DNA of 64,000 nt from Streptomyces sp. NBC_00572 (GCF_026341815.1 NZ_JAPENX010000002.1:744001-808000), one strand, 5' to 3'. Numbered from the stretch's first letter, positions 18,709 through 30,658 are shown. Program-made: numbers and translations. The notes: a model not told the origin generated them from the letters alone.

Positions 18709-20033
18709 GCATCGACCAAGCGACGAGCGTCGACCGAACGGCGGGGACCGACGGAGCGACGAGCGTCACCCGAGCGGCGGAGACCGACCGAGCGACGAGC
18801 GGCGACCGGGCGGTCAGGACCGACCCGACGGCGCACCTCGACGAGGCCACGGCACACGACCTCGCCGCCTCCGGCGCGCGCCTGCTCCGGGGCGCGCGCG
18901 ACTGGTGGTTCCTCGGCCCCGGCGGGGTGGCCCGCCTCGGTGCCCGGCACGTCACCGCCGACGGTTCCCTGCGCCCCGAGGCGGAGCGACGGCTGCGCGA
19001 CAGCGGCATGTTCACCCCTGCCACGGTCCGCGCCTACGCCCTGACCGTCCTCACCAGCACCCACTGCAACCTGGGCTGCGGATACTGCTTCCAGAACACC
19101 GCCCAGGACCTGGCGGGCGGCAGCAGGCCGCCCCGGATCGCCCGGACCCGCCTCACCTCGGAGACGATCACCTCGATCCTCGGGTTCACGGAACGCCGGA
19201 TGGCGGCCGTCGGCCTGGAGAAGCTGAGGATCCTCCTCTTCGGCGGCGAGCCCCTCCTCAATCCGCGCGGCTGTCTCGAACTCCTGGAGCGGGCCGCGGA
19301 CATCGCTCCCACCTCGGCCTGGATGATCTCCAACGCCACCCTGCTCTCCCCGTCCCTGGCGCGACGGCTCCACGAGCGCGGGCTGACGTCCGTCCAGGTC
19401 ACCTTCGACGGCGACCGCGACGACCACGACCGGATCCGGGTCGGCAGGGCGGACGGCAGCGGGACCTTCGACAAGATCGTCCGCAACATCGTCAAGGCCT
19501 CCGAGGCGACACCACTCCGGTGGACCCTGCGGGTGAACGTCTCCCAGGAGACCTTCCACGGGGTCGACGCGTTGATCGACCGGCTCGCCACCGCGCTCGA
19601 CCCCGGGCGCTGCACCCTGTACTTCGCCCGGGTCGGCGACGTGGGCGTCGGATTCGCCAACAGTCTGCTGCACACGGGTGAGCTCTCGGCCGCGTTCACC
19701 CGGTGGCAGCGCCGGGCACTCGGCCTCGGCTTCACCGTGAACCGCCCCGGCGGCCGGAAGACCTGCGTCACCTGCGGTCACACCGACGGCCGTTACGGCG
19801 CGGTCGTCAGCGCCGACGGGACGCTCGCGAGTTGCTGGGAGACCGCGGGCAAACCCGACTGGGAGGTCGGCACGGTCACCGACGGCTATCTGCCCAGCGC
19901 CGAGACCGGTGACCGCTGGATCGCCTGCCAGGACCTCTACAGCTACGACGAGGACGCACGGACCCTCGCCAGGTTCCGTGACACCGTCGACACCGCCCTG
20001 CTCGACCATCTGCACGAGACGGGGCGCCTGTAG
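18705..20033 (+). CDS. Radical SAM/SPASM-type peptide-modifying enzyme (rSAM 2)
   Basis: The product is 442 aa, with a GTG start overlapping the previous stop. The cluster motif is C121-N-L-G-C125-G-Y-C128, and LFGGEPLLNPRG follows at the expected distance. C-terminal CVTCGHTDGRYG and LASCWE are SPASM-like cysteines. The N-terminal 40 residues are odd: three imperfect 12-residue repeats (ATSVDRTAGTDG and variants) precede a short folded segment with WWFLGPGG, possibly a precursor-binding region. A start just before that segment cannot be excluded. Its place between the two DUF6895-like genes suggests a complex. It differs clearly from rSAM 1. Confidence 0.85.
   Translation: MSIDQATSVDRTAGTDGATSVTRAAETDRATSGDRAVRTDPTAHLDEATAHDLAASGARLLRGARDWWFLGPGGVARLGARHVTADGSLRPEAERRLRDSGMFTPATVRAYALTVLTSTHCNLGCGYCFQNTAQDLAGGSRPPRIARTRLTSETITSILGFTERRMAAVGLEKLRILLFGGEPLLNPRGCLELLERAADIAPTSAWMISNATLLSPSLARRLHERGLTSVQVTFDGDRDDHDRIRVGRADGSGTFDKIVRNIVKASEATPLRWTLRVNVSQETFHGVDALIDRLATALDPGRCTLYFARVGDVGVGFANSLLHTGELSAAFTRWQRRALGLGFTVNRPGGRKTCVTCGHTDGRYGAVVSADGTLASCWETAGKPDWEVGTVTDGYLPSAETGDRWIACQDLYSYDEDARTLARFRDTVDTALLDHLHETGRL
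18720..18827. repeat. 36-bp tandem repeat, three copies, in the rSAM 2 gene
   Basis: Units lie at 18720-18755, 18756-18791 and 18792-18827, each opening GCGACGAGC and each with a 9-bp inner rhythm. In frame they give ATSVDRTAGTDG, ATSVTRAAETDR and ATSGDRAVRTDP. Codon bias stays typical of the genome. Confidence 0.85.
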
Positions 20034-20035
20034 CC

Positions 20036-20989
20036 ATGCCCACACCTCTGGAGCAGCTCTCCGCCGGCGCGCTCGACTGGCTGGGACGGAATCTGGACCA
20101 CTTCGACCCCTTCTCGGAGAGCACCGGTCCTGCGACACACGGAAAGGCCAAGGCCGCACTGGAGTTGGGGCTGCTCTGTCACCGCGCGGCCCGCCCGAAC
20201 GACACTCCGGACGCCTTGAGCGGGGCGACCGCCCTCGTACGGAAGCTCTGGCAGGACCCGGACTTCCCGAAACTCTTCGACGCCATCCCCGCATACGCAT
20301 CCACGTACCGACTGATCTACGCGGCCCTCGCGCCCGACGGCATCGACGGCACGCAAGGCCGGGCGGCGCTCGCGCTTCTGGACCCCGGCTTCCTCTCGCC
20401 GCGCGGGAAGTCGCCGTACCGGCGCATCGAGATCCGCTACTACGCGGACCAGGCAGGCGTACGCCACGGCATGGAGCCGTACGCCCGACTCCTGCCACAG
20501 AGCCCGGTGGTGACCCTCCGCGCGGCCGGGCCGCCCGAGGGCTCGAAGGACTCGGGGGGACTCGCCCCGGACGCGGTGGAGCCGCTCACCACCCCGCAGG
20601 CGTACGCCCTCACGCACACCGCCTTCTACCTCGGCGACTTCGGCCGGACCGACCCCCGGCTCGACGCGGGCGCCGTCGACCACGCACAGGACCTGATCCG
20701 CCGGATGCTGCTCCACTGCGTCGCACACGACCGGTGGGACCTGGCCGCCGAGCTCGTCCTCGCGCAGTTCGTCCTCGGGAGCGATCCCCTGCGTACGCCG
20801 TCGGGGGCCGCCGCCGTGGAATGCCTGGTCCGGTCCCAGCGCCCCGACGGCGCGATCCCGGGACGGTCCGCGGCGCTCAAGGCGCCTCCGTCGGCCACCG
20901 CCGGAGAGTTCTTCCGGAAGGCGTACCACACGACCCTGGTGACCGCCCTGATGGCGACGATCGTCTCCTCCCCGGGGCGGCTGTCATGA
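20036..20989 (+). CDS. DUF6895-like protein, copy 2
   Basis: The product is 317 aa and starts 2 bp after the rSAM 2 stop. It is a diverged paralogue of copy 1 with the same ordered blocks: DWLGRNLDHFDPF at the N-terminus, PDFPKLFDAIPAYASTYRLIYAALAP, THTAFYLGDFG, WDLAAELVLAQFVLGSDPLRTPSG, DGAIPGRS and YHTTLVTALM. No signal peptide or catalytic motif is recognised. The conserved Asp/His/Gly positions could form an active or binding site. Flanking of rSAM 2 by both copies suggests an obligate pair, but the function is unknown. Its stop overlaps the exporter start as ATGA. Confidence 0.7.
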   Translation: MPTPLEQLSAGALDWLGRNLDHFDPFSESTGPATHGKAKAALELGLLCHRAARPNDTPDALSGATALVRKLWQDPDFPKLFDAIPAYASTYRLIYAALAPDGIDGTQGRAALALLDPGFLSPRGKSPYRRIEIRYYADQAGVRHGMEPYARLLPQSPVVTLRAAGPPEGSKDSGGLAPDAVEPLTTPQAYALTHTAFYLGDFGRTDPRLDAGAVDHAQDLIRRMLLHCVAHDRWDLAAELVLAQFVLGSDPLRTPSGAAAVECLVRSQRPDGAIPGRSAALKAPPSATAGEFFRKAYHTTLVTALMATIVSSPGRLS

Positions 20990-22542
20990 CGCCGCGCCTC
21001 ATCCTGATCAACCGCGACTACACCCGGCTGTGGTTCGGTCAGGCCGTCTCGTCCGTCGGGGACGCCGTCTTCAGCACGACGCTGGTGCTGTGGGTGGCCA
21101 CCGTACTGGCGAAGGGCGAGGCATGGGCGCCGATGGCGGTCAGCGGGGTGCTCATGGCATCCAGCGTCGCCGTCCTGGTCATCGGCCCGCTCGCGGGCGT
21201 GTTCGTCGACCGCTGGGACAAGCTCGCGACGCTGCTCCGCACCGAGGTGGTGCGCGGAGCGCTGGTGGTGGTCCTGACCGTCGTCTCCTTCCTGCCGACC
21301 GACGCGCTCCCGTCCGGTGCCTGGCTCGCCCTCGTCTACACGACCGTGCTCCTGCTGCACGCCGCCGGCCAGTTCTTCTCACCGGCGCGCTTCGCGATCC
21401 TCGCGGACCTCGTGACCGGAGAGGCCGACCGCGCCCGGGCAGCCGGCATCGGTCAGGCGACCGGCGAGACGGCCTGGATCATCGGCCCCCCGATCGCCGC
21501 GCCGCTGCTCTTCACCGCCGGGATCCAGTGGGCCCTGCTCTTCAACGCGCTGTCCTACGCGGTGTCCTACGTCGCCATCCGGTCGATCGACGTACGTCCG
21601 TCGGCCGGCGCGGCGGAGGCGAAGGATTCGGCGCCGAAGCCGGCCCGCAAGCAGAAGACCAGTCTGCGAAGGGAGTTCGCGGACGGTGTGCGGTTCTTCG
21701 CGCGCAGCCGGTTCCTGGTCGCGCTGCTGCTGCTCGCCGTCATCGGACAGTTCGGACTCGGCGCGCTGAGCACCCTCAACGTCTTCTTCACCACCGACAA
21801 CCTCCACGCGGACGCCCATCTCTACGGCTACATCGGCATGGCCATGGGAGTGGGCGGCATCGCGGGCGCGTTGAGCGGGGGCCGAGTCGTGCAGTGGCTC
21901 GGGGCGCGGCGGAGCACCTGGGTCAGTCTGCTGGTGAGCGGCGTCCTGCTGGTGGCCTACTCCCGTCAGACCGGCTTCCTCGGCGGCATCGCGCTGCTCT
22001 TCGTCTTCACCGTTCCGCTCACCGTGCTGAACACGGCGATGGCTCCCCTGCTGCTCGCCGCGGCGCCCGCGGAATTCCGGGGGCGCGTGATGGCCGTGTT
22101 CTATCCGGTGACGAAGCTGGCGTCGATGCTCGCCGCGGTGTTGTCCGGCTGGCTCGCCGGCTCCGTGCTGCGGGATGTGGCGGGCTCGGTGGGCGGTGTC
22201 CGGTTCGGCCCCATCGACACGATCTTCGCGGCGTCCGGGGTGATCGTCGTCCTGGCGGGAGTGTTCGCCTGGCTCGCCCTGCCGGGCACGGAGGAGGCCG
22301 AGGTGGCCGCCGGGAAGGCCGCCAAGGGGACCGTCGGCAAGGAAACCGAGGAGATGCCCGCGGAATCGCCCGAGAAGGAGGTCGCCGGGGCTGTGGCCGA
22401 GGAGGCGGTCGCCGAGAAGGCTGCTGCCGCCGCGGTGACCGTCGACCGCGCCGCGGGCACCGGCTCCCGGCACGCCACGCCGCCGGCCGGGGCCTACGGC
22501 CACCGACCGCCCCCCGACCACGAACGAGGGAGCCCCGAGTGA
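20986..22542 (+). CDS. MFS exporter (DHA3-like) with charged C-terminal tail
   Basis: The product is 518 aa. About 12 membrane helices span residues 10-430, starting with RDYTRLWFGQAVSSVGDAVFST, a motif common in the MFS_3/DHA3 group of macrolide-type exporters. The last 85 residues are hydrophilic, rich in Ala/Glu/Lys and then Pro/His, with no membrane helix. It overlaps the DUF6895-like gene and the peptidase gene by 4 bp on each side, placing it firmly in the peptide operon. It is the likely exporter of the mature product, and perhaps also of the neighbouring lanthipeptide, which has no transporter of its own. Confidence 0.85.
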   Translation: MTPRLILINRDYTRLWFGQAVSSVGDAVFSTTLVLWVATVLAKGEAWAPMAVSGVLMASSVAVLVIGPLAGVFVDRWDKLATLLRTEVVRGALVVVLTVVSFLPTDALPSGAWLALVYTTVLLLHAAGQFFSPARFAILADLVTGEADRARAAGIGQATGETAWIIGPPIAAPLLFTAGIQWALLFNALSYAVSYVAIRSIDVRPSAGAAEAKDSAPKPARKQKTSLRREFADGVRFFARSRFLVALLLLAVIGQFGLGALSTLNVFFTTDNLHADAHLYGYIGMAMGVGGIAGALSGGRVVQWLGARRSTWVSLLVSGVLLVAYSRQTGFLGGIALLFVFTVPLTVLNTAMAPLLLAAAPAEFRGRVMAVFYPVTKLASMLAAVLSGWLAGSVLRDVAGSVGGVRFGPIDTIFAASGVIVVLAGVFAWLALPGTEEAEVAAGKAAKGTVGKETEEMPAESPEKEVAGAVAEEAVAEKAAAAAVTVDRAAGTGSRHATPPAGAYGHRPPPDHERGSPE

Positions 22543-24707
22543 CCACCGACGCCCGAGCGACACGGCGCCGCCCGTACCCGCACGCGGAGCGGCAGGACGT
22601 CGTCGAGGAGATCCACGGCTTGCGCGTCCCCGACCCGTACCGCTGGCTGGAGGATTCCGCGGCCCCCTCGACGGTCCGCTGGAGCGCGGAGCAGGAGGCC
22701 CTCCACGCGGCCGAGCGCGCGGGCCTGGCCGACCTGGGGCGGTGGGAGGCGGAGGTGGCGGCGCTGAGCGCCGTCGATCGCGTCCGGTCTCCCAAGCTCC
22801 GTGGCGACAGGGTCTTCTGGCTCCGGCAGTACGCCGGCCAGGAGCATCCGGTGCTCGTGGTGGCCGACGCCGGGGCAGCGACCGGGGCCGGGACGGGCGC
22901 GCCGGAGCGGGTGCTCCTCGACCCCAACGCCCTCGACCCGTCCGGCCGCACCGTGCTCGATGCCTGGGAGCCCTCCGTCGAGGGCGATCTGCTGGCCTGC
23001 CAGGTGTCACGGGACGGCACGGAGGACTCGCTGCTCCGGGTGATCGACGTATCCACCGGGAAGGTCGTCGACGGGCCGCTGGACCGGGTGCGGAAGTCGT
23101 CCATCGGCTGGCTGCCCGGCGGCGGGGCGTTCTACTACGTCCGGCACCTGGACCCCCGGCTGAACCCCGGAGAGGAGCGCTACCACCGCCGGGTCTGTCT
23201 GCACCGGGTCGGGACTCCGGCGGACGCGGACGCCGTGGTCTTCGGGGAAGGGCGGGACAAGACGGAGTTCTACAGCGTCTCCGTGACTGCCGACGGGCGC
23301 TGGCTCGGCATCACGGCCACGCTCGGCACCGGCCGTGGGACCGACGTCCACCTGGCCGACCTGTCCGCCGGCCCCCTCGACCGCCCGCCGCTCAGGCCGG
23401 TCCAGGAGGGCAGAGGAGCCGCCACCAGGCTGCACGCGATGTCCGGCACCGGTCCGACGGATCCGGTGTGGCTGCGGACCGACCGCGACGCGGCGCGCGG
23501 TCGTGTCGTCGCCTGCCGGCCGGACGAGCTCCACCTGGGGCCGGATGCGTGGCGCGAGGTGATCCCGGAGCGGCCGGACGCGGTGCTGACCCACCTGGTC
23601 GTGCTCTCGGGACCGGAGCTGAAGCATCCGCTCGGCCTGGCCGCCTGGACCCGCGACACGGTGGCCGAGGTGACCGTGCACGACCTGGTCGAGGGCCGGC
23701 ACGTGGCCACGGTCCCGCTCCCCGGCACGGGCGCGGTCGGCGACTTCTCGGCGGGGCCGCCCGGCAGTCACGAGGCCTGGTTCGCGTACACCGACTTCGT
23801 CACGCCCGTACGAGTGCTCCACTTCGACGCGCGCACGTTTCGCGTGACGCGCTGGGAGCGGGAGGCCCCCGACGCCCCGGCGGTCGACGGGGCGGTCACC
23901 CGCCAGGTCGCGTTTCCCTCCCGGGACGGGACGACGGTACGGATGTTCGTGATCTCCCCCACCGGGCGCCCCGACGGGCCGCGGCCGGTGCTGCTCACGG
24001 GGTACGGCGGCTTCGGCCGCACGATGTCGCCCCGGTACCGTGCGCAGGTCCTGGCCTGGGTCAGGGCCGGCGGGGTGTTCGCCTGGGCGGGGCTGCGCGG
24101 TGGCGGCGAGGAGGGCGAGGCATGGCACCGGGCCGGCAGCGGGGCGCACAAGCAGAACACCTTCGACGACTTCGCCGCCGCTGCCGACCGGCTGATCTCG
24201 GAGGGCTGGACGGAGCCGGGCCGGCTCGCGATCATGGGCGGCTCCAACGGCGGGCTGCTCGTCGGCGCGGCGCTCACGCAGGAGCCCGGGAAGTACGCCG
24301 CCGTGGTGTGCTCGTCCCCGCTCCTGGACATGGTCCGTTACGAGTTGTCGGGCCTCGGCCCCAGCTGGACACCCGAGTACGGCAGCGCGCAGGACCCGGC
24401 GCACCTGCCGGTGCTGCTCGGCTACTCCCCGTACCACCGCGTCACCCCCGGCACCGCGTACCCGGCGGTGCTGCTGACCGCGGCGGACGGCGACACGAGA
24501 ACCGACCCCCTGCACGCCCGCAAGATGTGCGCCGCCCTCCAACACGCCACGTCGGGCACCGGCCCGGTCCTCCTGCGCCTGGAGCACGGCGTCGGCCACG
24601 GCGACCGCGCGGCATCCCGAGCATCGGCACTCCAGGCGGAGTGCCTGGCCTTCCTGGCATCCCGTGTGGGCCTCCGGGCCCCGGGGGCCGGCGCGACGAC
24701 ACCGTGA
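22539..24707 (+). CDS. Prolyl oligopeptidase family serine peptidase (S9A)
   Basis: The product is 722 aa with a GTG start overlapping the exporter stop. The N-terminal RRPYPHAERQDVVEEIHGLRVPDPYRWLEDS is the standard S9A opening. A beta-propeller follows, then an alpha/beta-hydrolase domain with Ser in GGSNGG, Asp in the DGDTRTDP loop and His in LEHGVGHGD. There is no signal peptide. Prolyl oligopeptidases cut short peptides after proline and are known to remove leaders in some class III lanthipeptide pathways. It is the last gene of the radical SAM peptide operon and sits next to the lanthipeptide genes. It could process either precursor. Confidence 0.9.
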   Translation: MTTDARATRRRPYPHAERQDVVEEIHGLRVPDPYRWLEDSAAPSTVRWSAEQEALHAAERAGLADLGRWEAEVAALSAVDRVRSPKLRGDRVFWLRQYAGQEHPVLVVADAGAATGAGTGAPERVLLDPNALDPSGRTVLDAWEPSVEGDLLACQVSRDGTEDSLLRVIDVSTGKVVDGPLDRVRKSSIGWLPGGGAFYYVRHLDPRLNPGEERYHRRVCLHRVGTPADADAVVFGEGRDKTEFYSVSVTADGRWLGITATLGTGRGTDVHLADLSAGPLDRPPLRPVQEGRGAATRLHAMSGTGPTDPVWLRTDRDAARGRVVACRPDELHLGPDAWREVIPERPDAVLTHLVVLSGPELKHPLGLAAWTRDTVAEVTVHDLVEGRHVATVPLPGTGAVGDFSAGPPGSHEAWFAYTDFVTPVRVLHFDARTFRVTRWEREAPDAPAVDGAVTRQVAFPSRDGTTVRMFVISPTGRPDGPRPVLLTGYGGFGRTMSPRYRAQVLAWVRAGGVFAWAGLRGGGEEGEAWHRAGSGAHKQNTFDDFAAAADRLISEGWTEPGRLAIMGGSNGGLLVGAALTQEPGKYAAVVCSSPLLDMVRYELSGLGPSWTPEYGSAQDPAHLPVLLGYSPYHRVTPGTAYPAVLLTAADGDTRTDPLHARKMCAALQHATSGTGPVLLRLEHGVGHGDRAASRASALQAECLAFLASRVGLRAPGAGATTP

Positions 24708-24733
24708 AGCACCGTCCGACCACCTCGGCCACG

Positions 24734-24810
24734 GACACCGGGGCCGGCCCGGCGGGGCGACTCGGCATGACGACACCGGGGCCGGCGGGGCCGGCGCGAC
24801 TCCGCATGAC
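24734..24810. repeat. 38/39-bp tandem repeat in convergent gap
   Basis: Two near-identical units at 24734-24771 and 24772-24810 begin GACACCGGGGCCGG and end GCATGAC, with a truncated third copy after them. They fill the space between the peptidase gene and the convergent SARP gene. The GC-rich units can form stems and may terminate transcription from both sides. Confidence 0.7.
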
Positions 24811-24860
24811 GACACCGCCGCCGCCCACCCGGCCCCGCCGGCCGAAGCCGCCGCTCCGCC

Positions 24861-26717
24861 CTACGTCAGTACCGGCGTCCCGTATCCCGCGGCCCGCGCG
24901 TACAGCCGTATCAGGTGGGGCATGTCGTACTGCGCCGCGTGGGCCATGACCTCGCCGCCCGGTGAGGTGACCATTCCGGCATCGATGAGTGCCTCCACCA
25001 CCCTTACGGCGTGCCGCTCGTCGCAGCCGAGGGCCTCCGCCGCCTCCGTCAGGCCGAACGGGCCGTCGCCCGTGCCCGCGGCCAGCCGACCCGCATCCCG
25101 GCCGCACTCCTCCGGCAGCGTCTCCCGGCCGCGGGCCAGCCAGCGCCGTACGGACACGTCCCCCGAGGTCAGCTCGTCCAGGGCGCCGACGGGGTCGGTG
25201 AGCCGGTCCGCGAACTCCCGCAGCGGTACGTGGCGGAGTACCGCGAGCCGCATCCCGCTCACCCGGACCGCGAGCGGCGAGCCGCCGCACGCGCGCACGA
25301 TCCGCAGCGCGGCGTCCCGGTCCGCCCGCACCCGCTGTTGGCCGACGAGCCCGGCGAGGAGTTGCACGGCCTCGGCGGTGTCGAGCGGGGGGACGGTCAC
25401 CCGGTGCACGGGTGCCAGGCCGCCCAGTTGGCCCCGTGCGGTGAGCACCACCCTGCTCCGTCCGCCGTACGGGAGCAGCGGGCGTACGGCACGCTCCTCG
25501 GGCACGTCGTCCAGGATCACCAGCACCTCGTGGTCCGCCAGCCACTCCCGCCACGCCTCGGGGCTCGAAAGGCCGGTCTCCCGCGTTCGCTCGCCGAGTT
25601 CAGCGAGTACGGCGGACAGGGGGCGGGTTCGCCCGTCCGCGTCCCGCAGGGAGACGCAGAGCCGTCCCTCGGCGAACCGGTTGCCGAGCAGGTGAGCGGC
25701 CCGTACTGCCAGCGTGGTCTTCCCCGCCCCGGCGGGTCCGGAGAGCAGCACGACATCGGCCGCGTCCCGGCTCTCCAACAAAGCGAGGAGGTACCGGAGT
25801 TCGTCCCCATGGCCCGTGAAGTCGGTCAGGTCGGACGGAAGAGCCGTCGCAGCCGACAGGCCGGCGGGGGAGGTCCCGCCCGTCGGCCCGGCACCCGCGT
25901 CCGCCCCGGCCCGGGCCCCGGCCTCGACCCCGGCGTCGCCGGCGAGGATCGCCCGATAGCGCGCGGCCATGGCGCCGCTCGGCTCCAGGCCGAGTTCCCG
26001 GGCGAGGAGCTGCCGGTAGTCGTCGTACACCGCGAGCGCCTCGGGCTGCCGACCCGTCCTGCCGAGGGCGCACATCCAGGCGGACCGGAGGCGCTCCCGC
26101 AGCGGGTGCCGCTCCACCAGGTCGCGCAGCCCCTCGACGACCGCCGGGGCGCCGCCCAGCTCCAACTCCGCCTCCGCCCAGCTCTCGTACGCCGTCAGAT
26201 GGCGCAGCCGCAGCCGCTCGGCCTCCTCCGCCAGTCTGGGTGACTGCTGCAGGTCATCGCCCAGCGGCGGCCCCTGCCACAGGTCGAGGGCCTGCCGCAG
26301 CAGTCGAGCGGCCGAGCCCGGACGCTGTCCCTCGGCGGCCCGTACCAGGAAGCGGAACTCCAGGAGGTCGAGCTCGTCCTCCGCCACGCGTAGTACGTAT
26401 CCGGCACCGGTGTGGATGAGCCGGGGCCGGGGTGTCCGGTCATGGTCTCCCTCCCCCAACAACGCGCGCAGGGCGCTGACGTACACCTGGATGTTCTTGC
26501 GGGCGGTACGAGGGGGCTCCTCCGGCCACACGGCATCGGTCAACGCGTCGACGGAGACGGGACGGTTGGCGGATGCGAGCAGCATCGCCAGCACCACCCG
26601 TTGCTTCAACGGACCCAGCGCGAGCGCCCGTTCGTCGCGGTGGGCCGCCAGCGGGCCGAGGACGGAGAACCGGAGTGTGCCGGGTGACGCTGCGGGTTGC
26701 GCGGACGGACTCGGCAT
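24861..26717 (-). CDS. SARP/AfsR-like pathway regulator with NB-ARC domain
   Basis: The product is 618 aa from the ATG at 26717, chosen because CGGAGG lies 8 bp upstream. The N-terminal winged helix (about 12-100; LRFSVLGPLAAHRDERALALGPLKQR) and the bacterial transcriptional activation domain (105-255; DLLEFRFLVRAAE) define a Streptomyces antibiotic regulatory protein. An NB-ARC ATPase follows, with P-loop SGPAGAGKTTLAVRAA and Walker B VLVILDDVPEE, and the protein ends soon after without a long TPR tail. SARPs activate biosynthetic genes by binding direct repeats near the -35 region. It lies last in the minus-strand lanthipeptide group and is the best candidate activator of that locus. Confidence 0.85.
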   Translation of the reverse strand: MPSPSAQPAASPGTLRFSVLGPLAAHRDERALALGPLKQRVVLAMLLASANRPVSVDALTDAVWPEEPPRTARKNIQVYVSALRALLGEGDHDRTPRPRLIHTGAGYVLRVAEDELDLLEFRFLVRAAEGQRPGSAARLLRQALDLWQGPPLGDDLQQSPRLAEEAERLRLRHLTAYESWAEAELELGGAPAVVEGLRDLVERHPLRERLRSAWMCALGRTGRQPEALAVYDDYRQLLARELGLEPSGAMAARYRAILAGDAGVEAGARAGADAGAGPTGGTSPAGLSAATALPSDLTDFTGHGDELRYLLALLESRDAADVVLLSGPAGAGKTTLAVRAAHLLGNRFAEGRLCVSLRDADGRTRPLSAVLAELGERTRETGLSSPEAWREWLADHEVLVILDDVPEERAVRPLLPYGGRSRVVLTARGQLGGLAPVHRVTVPPLDTAEAVQLLAGLVGQQRVRADRDAALRIVRACGGSPLAVRVSGMRLAVLRHVPLREFADRLTDPVGALDELTSGDVSVRRWLARGRETLPEECGRDAGRLAAGTGDGPFGLTEAAEALGCDERHAVRVVEALIDAGMVTSPGGEVMAHAAQYDMPHLIRLYARAAGYGTPVLT

Positions 26718-26981
26718 CGAGCAAACCTCCGTGTGGTGACGGGAGTTGGTCGGTCCGCTCGATGATCCACCGCCCTGGGTCCTCACACATCGGTACCGGA
26801 CCCTCACAGTCGGGCCCCAGACGGCCGCGCCCTGGGGGACCGGACCCCCATGGAGACGGGCGCGCCCCCCATCCCGGGACCGCCGACCCCCTATGTCCCC
26901 TGTCCGCCACCCGTCCGATCGGACCGCACAGGCACGTCGGGCAGGTCGGGCAGGTCGGACCGCTCCGGCGAGTCAGGTCGC

Positions 26982-30185
<3,204 letters not shown>

Positions 30186-30263
30186 GAACGCAGGCTACTT
30201 GAACCCTTTCGTACACGGCAGAGGGCCGGGGAGCCCCCCGGCCCACGCCCATTCCCGCACGGC

Positions 30264-30315
30264 GTCACCCCTGTGACCTCGCCGGGTCACCCCCGTGATG
30301 TCGCCGGTTCATCCC
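30264..30315. promoter_or_regulatory. 22-bp iterated repeat, possible SARP/LAL operator
   Basis: GTCACCC starts at 30264 and 30286, and TTCATCC starts at 30308, all spaced exactly 22 bp (two helical turns). The first unit contains the perfect palindrome GTCAC-CCCT-GTGAC, and each full unit ends TCGCCGG. The site is 80-120 bp upstream of the LAL regulator start and downstream of the precursor gene. SARPs are known to bind heptamer direct repeats phased at 11 or 22 bp, so this is a candidate binding site. Confidence 0.5.
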
Positions 30316-30350
30316 CGGACACGGCGCCGGGTGACGCGCCCGCTCCCCCG

Positions 30351-30551
30351 TCAGGACACCGTGATGGTGCCGGTGGTGTAGGGCATGTCCCACGAGGCGA
30401 CCGCGTCCGCATCCGCCGTTCTGAGCAGCCGGCTGCGCCGCCCGAGCATGCCGCCGCAACCGAGCGTCACCTCGCCCACCGGGTCCTCCTGGGCCGCGCT
30501 CTCCGCGCCGGCGCCGCCGTTGACGTACCTCACCGAGTCACTGATCTGCAT
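30351..30551 (-). CDS. Candidate class II lanthipeptide precursor, single cysteine
   Basis: The product is 66 aa from the ATG at 30551; a GTG at 30560 with GAAGGA just upstream is an alternative. The first 24 residues are leader-like (QISDSVRYVNGGAGAESAAQ). The segment DPVGEVTLGCGG follows, then a basic stretch GRRSRLLRTAD and a Thr/Ser-rich end MPYTTGTITVS. The only Cys lies in TLGC, which could close one Thr-x-x-Cys lanthionine ring. If GG were the leader cut, the core would have no Cys at all. It lies 107 bp downstream of lanM on the same strand. Confidence 0.65.
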   Translation of the reverse strand: MQISDSVRYVNGGAGAESAAQEDPVGEVTLGCGGMLGRRSRLLRTADADAVASWDMPYTTGTITVS

Positions 30552-30658
30552 GGTCCTCACTCGTCCTTCGTGTCCGCGGGAGTGGTGGTCGTGCTGAGCT
30601 GTGCGGTGGTGCGGGTGGTGCGGTCTTCGGTCCTCGGCCTTCTGCCAGCGGTCAGTGG

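Noticed and set aside
26767..26820. Direct repeat CCTCACA about 21 bp apart upstream of the SARP gene
   Set aside because: Two short copies at a spacing that is not exactly 11 or 22 bp are weak evidence for an operator compared with the three-copy repeat at 30264.
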